The translations under genes and the position numbers were made by a program. A stretch of DNA of 38,309 bases from Acidobacteriota bacterium (GTDB lineage: Bacteria; Acidobacteriota; Terriglobia; 20CM-2-55-15): NCBI GenBank assembly GCA_003223875.1, contig QHWY01000228.1, positions 1 to 38,309 of the forward strand, in the 5' to 3' direction. Below the pieces are notes generated by a model, which was not told the DNA's origin, did not search any database, and saw only the letters and a list, made by a program, of their open reading frames with translations. Positions 15,778 through 23,384 of the stretch are shown piece after piece (position 1 is the first letter of the stretch; the number at the start of each line of letters is the position of its first letter).

Positions 15778-16060
15778 GGACAATCCAAACGATTCCTTCT
15801 CGCGATATGCACTCGCGCTGGAATACGTGAAACTTGGACAGAATGACGAAGCGTTGAGGGAGTTCGAGGCCGTAAGAAACGCGGACCCGGAATACGTCGC
15901 GACTTATTACCAGCTCGGTCAGCTTTATCAAAAGTTGGGACGAAAGCACGATGCGGAAAAAACGTATCGCACAGGAATCACCGTCTCCGCCAAGGCAGGC
16001 GACGAACACACGCGAGGCGAGTTGGAAGCAGCACTGGAAGGTTTGTTGGGCGCGGACTGA
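15743..16060 (+). CDS. TPR-repeat protein, 105 residues
   Basis: Starts at GTG 15743 inside the end of the binding-protein gene (35-base overlap), with a G-rich stretch upstream. Two to three tetratricopeptide units fill it: SFSRYALALEYVKLGQNDEALREFEAV, then a YVATYYQLGQLYQKLGRKHDAEKTYRTGI-type unit. No signal peptide. Probably a cytosolic scaffold; partner unknown. Third gene of the queD operon. Confidence 0.8.
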   Translation: MNRIEILKGFLKDNPNDSFSRYALALEYVKLGQNDEALREFEAVRNADPEYVATYYQLGQLYQKLGRKHDAEKTYRTGITVSAKAGDEHTRGELEAALEGLLGAD

Positions 16061-16073
16061 GCCCTCTCCCGAA

Positions 16074-16183
16074 GGGCTTTGCACAAAAAATACATCGTGG
16101 GCGCTCATAGAGCGCGCCTACAGTTGCGCACGCCAAGCTGTAGGGGCGGTCTATGACCGCCCAGGATTTTTTGTGCAAAGCCC
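16074..16183. mobile_element. F1 MITE-like element, copy C (inverted orientation)
   Basis: 110 bp with the same perfect 18-bp ends (16074-16091 and 16166-16183). It is flanked by the 7-bp duplicate TCCCGAA at 16067-16073 and 16184-16190. The interior is reversed relative to copy A. Removing the element and one duplicate rebuilds CTCTCCCGAAGGGAGAG, a hairpin, so it landed in a palindrome, possibly a terminator of the operon upstream. Confidence 0.8.
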
Positions 16184-16213
16184 TCCCGAAGGGAGAGCGT
16201 ATTTCTTCTCTTT

Positions 16214-17875
16214 TTATTTCCTATCCTTCAGCCGCTCGATGAGCCTCTTCTCTTTCGCGACAATCTGTTCTTCGGTACCGCGCCGCGCAATCGCATAGTC
16301 ATTCGTGTCGATCAGCATGAAGGATGCGATCAGCGGAAACTTCTCTTGCACCCGGCGATACTTTTCCCGCTCGATGAATCGATACTCGGGGTGACCCTGG
16401 GATACGGTGCGTAGTTCGGTTTCCCAGAAGAGCTGGCGGAAGTTTTGCCACTGGTAAAATCGCATCCGATACGCGAGCGGCACCGCATACTGGGCCAACT
16501 CAGAATCCGCGGGTTCGAGTTTGCGGAATAGAACGTCGGCGTTGTCCAAAGCTTTCCGAAATGGCTCGGCCAGTCCAGCTTGTTCCACTTCGATCGGAAC
16601 GCTGTATCCATGAACTGTAGAGAAGCGTTGACGTTCCTGAGTCATCATCCGGTGGCGGTGGAGATCGCGATACGACCCAATGTCCATGATGATTTCAAAC
16701 CGGAGATACGCGTTCTCAAAAGCGCGTCCCACTTTTTGCCAACGCGCCGAACGATTCAACAAATAACGTCTGAACAGATCGCGCTGGTCGCGGTCATTCA
16801 ATGTCTTGGCCTTTTCGAGCGCCTGGGCCCAGCTACCGTGCGTTTGCTCGAAGATGATTCCCGCAAGGATCTTCAATTCGGATTGGGGATCGTATTCAAC
16901 CAGCCGCACCTCAGTTTTGATGGCAGCCTCGGATGCATTCTCACCGACGAATTCGCGCACGGCACGGTAGCGGTCGTGCAAGTAGGTCTGGTAGTCTCCC
17001 GATTTTTCTTCGGTCACGCGAAGCAACAGCGATGGAATTTCCTGATCCAGTTCGCGCTTCAGTTCTCTCGATAGCCAGCGCAACTCGCCCAGCGGATGCC
17101 GAGCCGTCCGATTGATCAGATATTCGAAGGCCTGGGCATTGCCGCGGAACGCGACCTGCCCGAGCGTCGCCATGGGCAGTAAGCCGCGAAGCGTATCGAA
17201 TGCTTTCTTTTCGAGAATCGAATCCTTTTCGTCAAAATTCTTCCGGAGCCAGTCTTGGAACCGTGGAAGAAGGGCGACATAAGTCTCGAATAGTGCGTCC
17301 ATCGACGCTTTGTAGTCGGAAAGCAGGCCCAACCGCTCCAGATCCGGCTTCGAAATGTAATAGAGAAACCGGCCGCCAACCTTTGAGCCGAAGTTCACAA
17401 AGCGTGTTGATTTCTCGATCGGCTCCAGACCAATGCGCTGATCCTCTACGAATTTCATCGCAACTTGGGACATTCCCCATACAACGATGTGCGTGCCGGT
17501 AACCTGCGCAATCGAGTCGTCCCCGTATTGCGAAAGCCATTTGGAATAAAATGCCTGCGCTCGCTGATTGTTGAGAATGTGCTTGAAACCGTGTTCCCTC
17601 AGGAATTCGACCGTCTCCTCCAGTTCTCTGGCGAGCTGGGCATCCTCGCCATTCAAGATCGGATAGATGTATTCCTTCAAGAGCACTTCAAGCAGCGAAC
17701 CCGCCGCTCGGCTCGCGCGAGAGCAGAGCGCGCCGGTGATTTCGGGCGGCAGGTTGCGGAGTACGGACACAATTCCATCCGGGTTGCTTGCGAATGCCGA
17801 AAGGAAATGACGGTCGCGTTCCGACCAGTTGGAAGGCGTAAAATCGGGCCGGTATTCGTTTAGAATTTCCTGCAT
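16214..17875 (-). CDS. Double-length ThyX-like protein
   Basis: A 553-residue protein, more than twice the usual 220-300 of ThyX, the flavin-dependent thymidylate synthase. It looks like two ThyX-related halves. The N-half (about 100-280) has QYGDDSIAQVTGTHIVV, an EKSTRF segment at 154-159 and a FEYLINRTARHPLGELRWL helix in the style of the ThyX C-terminal substrate helix, but no RHR. The C-half (about 330-553) has YLRFEIIMDIGSYRDLHRHRMM with RHR at 407-409, but the rest of the RHRxxSxNxxSxRY motif is altered. Active sites in ThyX form between subunits, so the halves may complement each other. Catalysis is unproven. The ATG overlaps a small divergent frame by two bases. Confidence 0.75.
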   Translation of the reverse strand: MQEILNEYRPDFTPSNWSERDRHFLSAFASNPDGIVSVLRNLPPEITGALCSRASRAAGSLLEVLLKEYIYPILNGEDAQLARELEETVEFLREHGFKHILNNQRAQAFYSKWLSQYGDDSIAQVTGTHIVVWGMSQVAMKFVEDQRIGLEPIEKSTRFVNFGSKVGGRFLYYISKPDLERLGLLSDYKASMDALFETYVALLPRFQDWLRKNFDEKDSILEKKAFDTLRGLLPMATLGQVAFRGNAQAFEYLINRTARHPLGELRWLSRELKRELDQEIPSLLLRVTEEKSGDYQTYLHDRYRAVREFVGENASEAAIKTEVRLVEYDPQSELKILAGIIFEQTHGSWAQALEKAKTLNDRDQRDLFRRYLLNRSARWQKVGRAFENAYLRFEIIMDIGSYRDLHRHRMMTQERQRFSTVHGYSVPIEVEQAGLAEPFRKALDNADVLFRKLEPADSELAQYAVPLAYRMRFYQWQNFRQLFWETELRTVSQGHPEYRFIEREKYRRVQEKFPLIASFMLIDTNDYAIARRGTEEQIVAKEKRLIERLKDRK

Positions 17876-18017
17876 GGTTAAGGAGCCTACTTTCCTTCAC
17901 AGCCTCGTTGGGTCTGCTATTCCTCTTGCGGTCGCGCTCGCCGTGATCCTGCTTGCCACGGCCCTCGTCTACACGTTCTGGTTCGGCGTGGACTGGTTCA
18001 CAAGGTATTTATTTTAA
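17874..18017 (+). CDS. Possible small membrane protein, 47 residues
   Basis: A frame from ATG 17874, divergent from the ThyX-like gene and sharing two bases of its start codon. The product has one long hydrophobic helix (IPLAVALAVILLATALVYTF) between a short charged start and an aromatic end. No ribosome site is visible, so translation is uncertain. An F3 repeat begins 22 bases downstream. Confidence 0.4.
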   Translation: MVKEPTFLHSLVGSAIPLAVALAVILLATALVYTFWFGVDWFTRYLF

Positions 18018-18039
18018 AGACAGTCGCAAAACGCAACGT

Positions 18040-18162
18040 ATTGTAGATTCCAAGATTGGAAGTTGCTTCATTTCTTCATCCTTGAGGCTTCACCCTATCG
18101 GGCTCGCGCTTCGCGCGAAAAAAATCTCCAATGAAACAACCTCCAATCTTGGAATTTACAAT
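18040..18162. repeat. F3 inverted repeat with an F2 fragment in its loop
   Basis: The left arm is ATTGTAGATTCCAAGATTGG and the right arm CCAATCTTGGAATTTACAAT. Compared with the copies at 33038 and 35246, the loop contains an extra piece, GCTTCACCCTATCGGGCTCG, followed by CGCTTCGCGCG, which is the F2 core. The right end overlaps the last codons of ligD. Confidence 0.7.
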
Positions 18163-20819
18163 GAGTTTCTTCTGTACCCCTTGTGCCTTTTTGTAGCTAA
18201 GGTTTCCAAAAATCCGGAAATGTCTTGCCGGTCCGTAAGCGCCTTCTCGAAAAGATCACCGAATTTGTCCAGGCGTTTAAAAATCGTCTTGATTGTGAAT
18301 TGTGCCGGATCAATCGTTCGGTTCAGTTCTTCCCATTTCAACGGAGTCGAAACCGGCGCCCCGGCGCGGGGCCGTGGTGAATATACCGATGCGACAGTCT
18401 TGCCACGGATGTTTTGGAGATAATCCACGTACACCTGATGAGCCTTCCGCCTTCGGACGACGCGCTCGATCGTCGCGTATTCCGGTGCTCGCTGAACGAC
18501 GATTGACGCAATAGCTTCGGCAAAAATCCGCACGTCTTCATACGTGTAGGTATTCTCCAAAACAGGTAAATGCACGTGAATCCCTGAGGCGCCCGATGTT
18601 TTTGGATAAGCACGCAGGCCAAGCTCGTCGAGGGTCTCTTTGAGAACTAGGGCCACGTTCTGAACGGTCGGAAACGGTGCCTCGACCGGATCTAGATCGA
18701 ACACGAGATAGTCGGGATAGTCGAGATGCTGGACCCTGGACATCCACGGGTTTTGTTGGATATTGCCGCTGTTTGCGATGTAAAGCAATTGGTCGCGATC
18801 GGCGCCGACGAAGTAGCGGATGTGCCGATCGACATCCTCCGAATAGATCTCCTCGGTACGAATCCAGTCTGGCGTGTAGTCGGGTGCGTCTTTCTGATAG
18901 AAGGACGCACCATAGATTCCGTCGGGAAACCGTTCGAAGACCAGCGGCCGGTCGAGCAGATGGGGAATGATGTAGGGTGAGATCTTGTCGTAGTAATCGA
19001 CCAGATCACCCTTCGTGTACCTGTCCTCGGGCCAGAAGACTTTGTCGAGGTTGGTGAACTCGATTTTGTGAGACTCTTCTCCTAACTTAGGAGGGGTGCC
19101 CCCGCGAAGCGCGAGCCCGACGGGGCGAAGCCTCAAGGGACGCGCCGATGTGGTTCCAAAACGAGGAACTTCCGCTACGGAACCACCCCGCCTCGCTTCG
19201 CCCGGCCCCCCTCCTAACTTAGGAGGGGAACTCGGCAATGCATCTTCCAGCCGGCAGTCCTTCGGATCAAGATCATTCCGAAAACCCTGGAATATCGGCG
19301 CACGCAGTTTTTGATCCGACGTCCACTCGTTGAAACGGACCTCGCATACCAACTGCGGCTTGACCCAAGTTGCTTTTCTCACTTCCGCAGGAATGTCCTT
19401 GAATGGACGATCTTTGACGATCAGCGGCATTAACTTCTTGTGAACGTCGGCCAGCATGCGGTCATCGAAACCGCCGCCGACTCGGCCGACATAAATCAGA
19501 TCACCATTCCTGTAAAGGCCGGCCAGGAGTGCGCCGAAGTATTTGCGAGATCCTTCCGGTGACGTAAATCCGCCAACGACGAAATGGTCGGTCTTCAGCG
19601 TTTTGATCTTGAGCCAGTATTTCGAGCGCCCTTGCTGGTATTCGCTTTTCCTATGCTTTGCAACGACGCCTTCGAGGCCATGCTCTTCAACCGCTTTGAA
19701 GAATGCGCCGCCCTTGGCTTCCACGTGATCCGCAAACCGGATCCAGCCGCTGTTGTCAGGAATCAATTTCCGAAGCACAGCCTTTCGTTGTTCTAGGGGA
19801 AACTTCATCAAGTCGTATCCGTTGAGGTACACGAGATCGAATGCATAAAAATACACAGGGATCTGTCGGTCGGCCTCAGTGATGTCTTTCGCGCGAGAGA
19901 GGTGGATTCGCGGTTGAAGCAAACCGAAATGCGCCTGCCCTCTCTCATCTAGAGCCACGATCTCGCCGTCGAGCACTACGGTATCGGCTGGAAGTTCCCG
20001 AACGGCCTCGGTCAGGGTGGGAAACCGTTGCGTCAGGCTCTTCGCATTGCGCGTCCACATTTCGATTTTGGACTCTTGTTTCACAACCAACGCCCGCATT
20101 CCATCGAGCTTCAATTCGAAAAGCCAGTCGTCATTATCGAACGGTTTCTCGACGAGCGTTGCCAGCATTGGCTGGACGATTTTGGGAATCGGCGAACGGC
20201 CGGCGTCTTTCATACCGAACTGTTCAAGTTCGCGCTCGATAGGAGTGACCCACTGCCTTCCGCGATGCTTCTCTCCGATTTCGTCGACGAGCTGGCCGGA
20301 GACGATCGATTCGGGCCGGGCCTCGGTGATGTTGACTTCGGTCGAAGCGTAGTTGTCGCGTACCTTGAAAAAAATCCACTGCCGCGGTTCGCGACTCCCC
20401 CTCACGAGTACCCATTCGCCTTTGAGTTTCTTGCCCTTCAAAACGAAATGCAGCTTACCTTTCTTCCATCCTTTCTCGGGTGTTTCGGGATCGACCATCT
20501 CATACGTCCCGTTATCCCAAATGATGACTTTGCCGGCGCCGTAGTTTCCCTTCGGGATTACGCCCTCGAATTCGCCATAATCAATCGGATGATCCTCCGT
20601 TTCCATAGCGAGGCGTTTTTCGGCTGGATTGAAGGAGGGACCTTTTGGAATCGCCCACGATCGCAGGATGCCTTCCATCTCGAGCCTGAAATCATAGTGG
20701 AGACGAGTGGCGTGATGCTTCTGGATAACGAAGCTGTTACCTGCGTGTTTCTTGACGGTGCCCGCCGGTTCTGGGGTTTTGTCAAACTCCCGTTTCCTTT
20801 TGTATTCGTCGAGACCCAT
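18156..20819 (-). CDS. ligD: DNA ligase D (phosphoesterase-ligase-polymerase)
   Basis: Multidomain enzyme of bacterial non-homologous end joining. Order is PE (about 28-165: FVIQKHHATRLHYDFRLE, WAIPKGPS, EDHPIDYGEFEG), ATP-dependent ligase (about 215-500: nucleotidyl Lys237 in ELKLDG, LDGEIVAL, EGVVAKH, WLKIKT) and polymerase/primase (about 585-870: KVFWPEDRYTKGDLVDYY, YLVFDLDP with the metal Asp pair, SGASGIHVHLP). Residues 531-581 are not LigD: they are an in-frame F2 repeat translated in the linker between ligase and polymerase. The last 15 or so residues (ATKRHKGYRRNSL) come from an F4 repeat. No Ku gene is in the window. Total 887 residues. Confidence 0.95.
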   Translation of the reverse strand: MGLDEYKRKREFDKTPEPAGTVKKHAGNSFVIQKHHATRLHYDFRLEMEGILRSWAIPKGPSFNPAEKRLAMETEDHPIDYGEFEGVIPKGNYGAGKVIIWDNGTYEMVDPETPEKGWKKGKLHFVLKGKKLKGEWVLVRGSREPRQWIFFKVRDNYASTEVNITEARPESIVSGQLVDEIGEKHRGRQWVTPIERELEQFGMKDAGRSPIPKIVQPMLATLVEKPFDNDDWLFELKLDGMRALVVKQESKIEMWTRNAKSLTQRFPTLTEAVRELPADTVVLDGEIVALDERGQAHFGLLQPRIHLSRAKDITEADRQIPVYFYAFDLVYLNGYDLMKFPLEQRKAVLRKLIPDNSGWIRFADHVEAKGGAFFKAVEEHGLEGVVAKHRKSEYQQGRSKYWLKIKTLKTDHFVVGGFTSPEGSRKYFGALLAGLYRNGDLIYVGRVGGGFDDRMLADVHKKLMPLIVKDRPFKDIPAEVRKATWVKPQLVCEVRFNEWTSDQKLRAPIFQGFRNDLDPKDCRLEDALPSSPPKLGGGPGEARRGGSVAEVPRFGTTSARPLRLRPVGLALRGGTPPKLGEESHKIEFTNLDKVFWPEDRYTKGDLVDYYDKISPYIIPHLLDRPLVFERFPDGIYGASFYQKDAPDYTPDWIRTEEIYSEDVDRHIRYFVGADRDQLLYIANSGNIQQNPWMSRVQHLDYPDYLVFDLDPVEAPFPTVQNVALVLKETLDELGLRAYPKTSGASGIHVHLPVLENTYTYEDVRIFAEAIASIVVQRAPEYATIERVVRRRKAHQVYVDYLQNIRGKTVASVYSPRPRAGAPVSTPLKWEELNRTIDPAQFTIKTIFKRLDKFGDLFEKALTDRQDISGFLETLATKRHKGYRRNSL
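18164..18199. repeat. F4 tail repeat at the end of ligD
   Basis: Read on the minus strand it contains CTTAGCTACAAAAAGGCACA followed by AGGGGTACAGAAGAAA, matching the repeat at 21158-21193 but translated in a different frame. It forms the LigD C-terminus. Confidence 0.55.
19079..19228. repeat. F2 foldback repeat inserted in frame within ligD
   Basis: Tips CTCCTAACTTAGGAGGGG at the left and CCCCTCCTAACTTAGGAGG at the right are complementary and are the same as those of the copy at 31880. The interior has GCGCGAGCCCGACGGGGCGA and the GGTTCC...GGAACC arms. About 150 bp, so a multiple of three, and free of stops in the ligD frame. Confidence 0.85.
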
Positions 20820-20827
20820 CTGAAACC

Positions 20828-20833
20828 TATAAT
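20828..20833 (+). promoter_or_regulatory. TATAAT element six bases before a start codon
   Basis: A perfect -10 hexamer ends six bases before ATG 20840, which would make the mRNA leaderless. The overlapping minus-strand hexamer TATTAT (20834-20829) lies nine bases before the ligD ATG. No convincing -35 was found. Confidence 0.45.
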
Positions 20834-20839
20834 AGCGGC

Positions 20840-21109
20840 ATGGGGCGTCTGCGAATTAAAAAGAAGGAAACGGTCATTCCGTTTCGAGAAACGCTCGCTT
20901 ATCGCATGATGCTGCTGGCCGGAGCCGTAGTGGTGTTTCTTATCGCCCTATACATCATGGTCGGCGCGCTTCAAGCCAATATAACCGTATCTTTCATCTC
21001 CTCCGGCATCGTTGCCGCTGCGGCCGCGTTCGCGATTTTTTACAATCTCGACCATCTCCGCGACGCCAGGATTCCGAAGCAGACGTTGACCAAAATGAAA
21101 CGCCGCTGA
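20840..21109 (+). CDS. Small two-helix membrane protein, 89 residues
   Basis: A basic N-terminus (MGRLRIKKKE) is followed by two hydrophobic helices (about 24-44, MLLAGAVVVFLIALYIMVGA; and 51-70, FISSGIVAAAAAFAIFY) and a basic tail. No family recognised. It is divergent from ligD with 20 bases between the start codons and no ribosome site, consistent with a leaderless message. A role linked to ligD is possible but not shown. Confidence 0.7.
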   Translation: MGRLRIKKKETVIPFRETLAYRMMLLAGAVVVFLIALYIMVGALQANITVSFISSGIVAAAAAFAIFYNLDHLRDARIPKQTLTKMKRR

Positions 21110-21150
21110 ATAGTTGATCTTCTACGGATGGAGCGGAGTTTGCGGAATTC

Positions 21151-21193
21151 TCACAAGAATTCTTTTTGAGCCTTTTGTGCCTCTTTGTGGCTA
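21151..21193. repeat. F4 tail repeat at the end of the glycosyltransferase
   Basis: On the minus strand it contains TTAGCCACAAAGAGGCACAA followed by AAGGCTCAAAAAGAATTC. Related to the repeat in the ligD 3' end. It supplies the last 13 to 15 codons and stop. Confidence 0.6.
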
Positions 21194-22308
21194 ATCCCCG
21201 GCGTCGCCCGAGACAAACGCCGCATCTCCAGCACCGTCAGGACCGCAGCGGGTAAATGGCTGATGACCCACAAGGGGGCAAACCAGACCGCGGCGTGAAG
21301 CCTGCGCGCAAATAAGAAATAACTGATCCACATGAGCATGTAGCTGACGGCTGCAAAAGCCAGAACACTCGCTCCGGTGAAGTTGTCGATGCCGTGAATC
21401 AGTCCGAAGGCAATACCAATCACAGTCAGCAGCGAAACGGCGGCGCTCAGAACGGTGAATCCCATTGACGTTGAGCTATAGCGCCGGCGAACGTTCGTAT
21501 CCGCAGACCACGACCGCACATCCGCATTGCGCCACATCCATCGAGAACCGTCCGCCTCAAATGTTCGGAGCCCCTCGACTTGATATGCCCACATGCTCCA
21601 TCCGGATTCGTTCAAGATTCCCGGCAGCCGATTGATACGATTCATCACATCGAACGCTCCGCGATTAACGGTCAGAAATGACGAATCGAACTCGGCGTTC
21701 TTCCTTCTTTCGAAGCGGCTCGCGATGCGGTTCATCTGAAGCAGTTGCTCCATCGAGGGCGCAATGATTTGTTGCATAAGCGAAGAGCATCGAACGCCGG
21801 GATGAAGAGCGAGCGCGGACACTTCGTTGGATCCCGCAAATTCAACTGCAATTTCAATTGCAAACCGGTCGAGCAAAACATCCGGATCCAGAATGACGAA
21901 CCAACGGCCGTGCGCGGACGGCTCCGCCGTCTCCAGGGCGCGAATTCGGTCATTATGAGAATCGATGGAGAACGGCGTTCGAACTAAACGAACGGGAATA
22001 TGCGAGCGCAAGGCACGTACCTCAGCCGCCAACTCGGACAATTGACGGTTCTCCTCGGAGTAGATCAGTACGAGCTCGACGAAAGGATACGATTGCCCAA
22101 GAACGGATCGAAGCGTCTGCTCGACCTTCTCGCGCCGGCCGTACATCGGCACAAAGACGCTGATGACGCCGTAAGCGCCCGAAGCGCGACGGGCAATGAA
22201 ACGGTTCCGGCCGGAGAGTCCAAACCAGGTTTCCAGAAAAACCAGGAGGGTCGCCAGGGCGGCGAGCCAGCAGAGGAAAAGAAGCGGGAACTGAAACCAC
22301 GCGCCCAT
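21151..22308 (-). CDS. Membrane glycosyltransferase, GT2 family
   Basis: A 385-residue inner-membrane glycosyltransferase. An N-terminal helix (about 5-27) is followed by the GT2 fold: VISVFVPMYGRREKVEQTLRS, the nucleotide-sugar metal site as LDPDVLLD (DxD), and the GIL.ESGW.MW acceptor region. Three to four helices from about 285 to 360 close the protein. The pattern resembles ceramide-glucosyltransferase-like/HpnI-type enzymes, but the sugar and acceptor are unknown. The final residues (GISHKEAQKAQKEFL) come from an F4 repeat. It lies 14 bases after the exonuclease gene, in one operon. Confidence 0.75.
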   Translation of the reverse strand: MGAWFQFPLLFLCWLAALATLLVFLETWFGLSGRNRFIARRASGAYGVISVFVPMYGRREKVEQTLRSVLGQSYPFVELVLIYSEENRQLSELAAEVRALRSHIPVRLVRTPFSIDSHNDRIRALETAEPSAHGRWFVILDPDVLLDRFAIEIAVEFAGSNEVSALALHPGVRCSSLMQQIIAPSMEQLLQMNRIASRFERRKNAEFDSSFLTVNRGAFDVMNRINRLPGILNESGWSMWAYQVEGLRTFEADGSRWMWRNADVRSWSADTNVRRRYSSTSMGFTVLSAAVSLLTVIGIAFGLIHGIDNFTGASVLAFAAVSYMLMWISYFLFARRLHAAVWFAPLWVISHLPAAVLTVLEMRRLSRATPGISHKEAQKAQKEFL

Positions 22309-22322
22309 ACCTCTCTTCTAAT

Positions 22323-22949
22323 TTATCTGTAATAATTTTTCAATCGCTGATACAACTCGCCGGTTGCTTTACAATCCGCCAGACAATAGTGGGCGATTTC
22401 ATCGAGGCGGCCCTGCTTGAAATAATCCCCAACTTTGCTTCCATTGATGCCGTTTTTAGGGGAATTCACTCCGAAAATTTCGCAGAAAAACTCGAGCGTG
22501 CCCTTACGGTAACGCTCGAAATTCGTTAACACTTCGCGGACGTCGAAGTGCCGTTCGGTACTGAACCGGCGGGTATCGAGCAGAATGTCGCGGGGAATGG
22601 GAACGCCCATGATCGCGCTGCGGATGTTGATGTACGGGAAGTCGAATGACTTCCCGTTGAATGTCACAAAACGCTGAGGCCGGATTTGTCCGATGTCGGA
22701 CCAGAAATTCGCCAGCAACTCGCGCTCGTCTGCCTGGCAGTACGCGCGCGACCGGTCCAATTCGAGCCAATACACACCAATGCAGATGATGCGGCCGGTA
22801 CAGGGATCCAAACCCAGGTTCTCGAGCACTTTGAAACGGTCTTCGTCATTCTCGACATCGAGCAGAATCTCCCGTGCTCGTGCGGAAATCGTCTCGGGGT
22901 CCTGCCCAACCGTTTCAATATCGATGACAAGTGTCGCGGGCTGTCCCAT
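22323..22949 (-). CDS. PolB-like 3'-5' exonuclease (DEDDy)
   Basis: A 208-residue ribonuclease-H-fold nuclease. Exo I is VIDIETVG (Asp and Glu), Exo II FNGKSFDFPYI, and Exo III is HYCLADCKAT, giving YxxxD. These fit the stand-alone family of predicted exonucleases related to the proofreading domain of B-family polymerases. It would remove 3' nucleotides from DNA or RNA in the cytosol; the substrate is untested. First gene of an operon with the glycosyltransferase. Confidence 0.8.
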   Translation of the reverse strand: MGQPATLVIDIETVGQDPETISARAREILLDVENDEDRFKVLENLGLDPCTGRIICIGVYWLELDRSRAYCQADERELLANFWSDIGQIRPQRFVTFNGKSFDFPYINIRSAIMGVPIPRDILLDTRRFSTERHFDVREVLTNFERYRKGTLEFFCEIFGVNSPKNGINGSKVGDYFKQGRLDEIAHYCLADCKATGELYQRLKNYYR

Positions 22950-23384
22950 AACGCCATTATCCGAGCCCGCCGGACAGGTCAGGGGCGCTTACAATCGAGA
23001 CGGCGAGGGCCAAAGTCCGGGCCCAGACCTCCGAAATCTTATTAGGATGAGCCGGTAGTCTTCCTCCGGATTTCCTAGCACGATCGGGCGCAAACCCCAG
23101 ATTTTACATGCCTAACGCAACGATTCACTTGACATGTACAGGCCGAACGATAACCTTGTGTGATGGAGACTGCATTTGAAATGCTGTTTGAATGCTGTCT
23201 GTCGCGCCCTTCATCCCCTGTCGCCATGGGCTTCTTAAGTACATGGTTTCTCGGTTATCGGATGCCAAAACATTCTGAGACATCAACTCTCGCTGATGTG
23301 CGTTCGCGTTCGGTTACGAGCGGCTCGCATGCATCAAATGGCGATGTGTGAAGTTTCATTCAATTTGCAAGAAAGGAATAAACC
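22950..23384. other. 435-bp non-coding interval before the TonB receptor
   Basis: No convincing gene. TTGACA at 23129-23134 with TAACCT at 23151-23156 (spacer 16) is a possible promoter, which would give a leader of about 220 bases. A short direct repeat (TGAAATGCTGTT / TGAATGCTGTCT) lies at 23175-23200. AAAGGA at 23372-23377 is the ribosome site of the receptor. No riboswitch class was recognised. Confidence 0.4.

Noticed and set aside
20028..20909. 293-residue plus-strand frame opposite ligD
   Set aside because: Antisense shadow of a well-supported LigD coding region; no domain seen.
23160..23351. 63-residue frame in the leader of the TonB receptor gene
   Set aside because: No ribosome site, Ser/Cys-rich product without domain or helix pattern; more likely untranslated leader.
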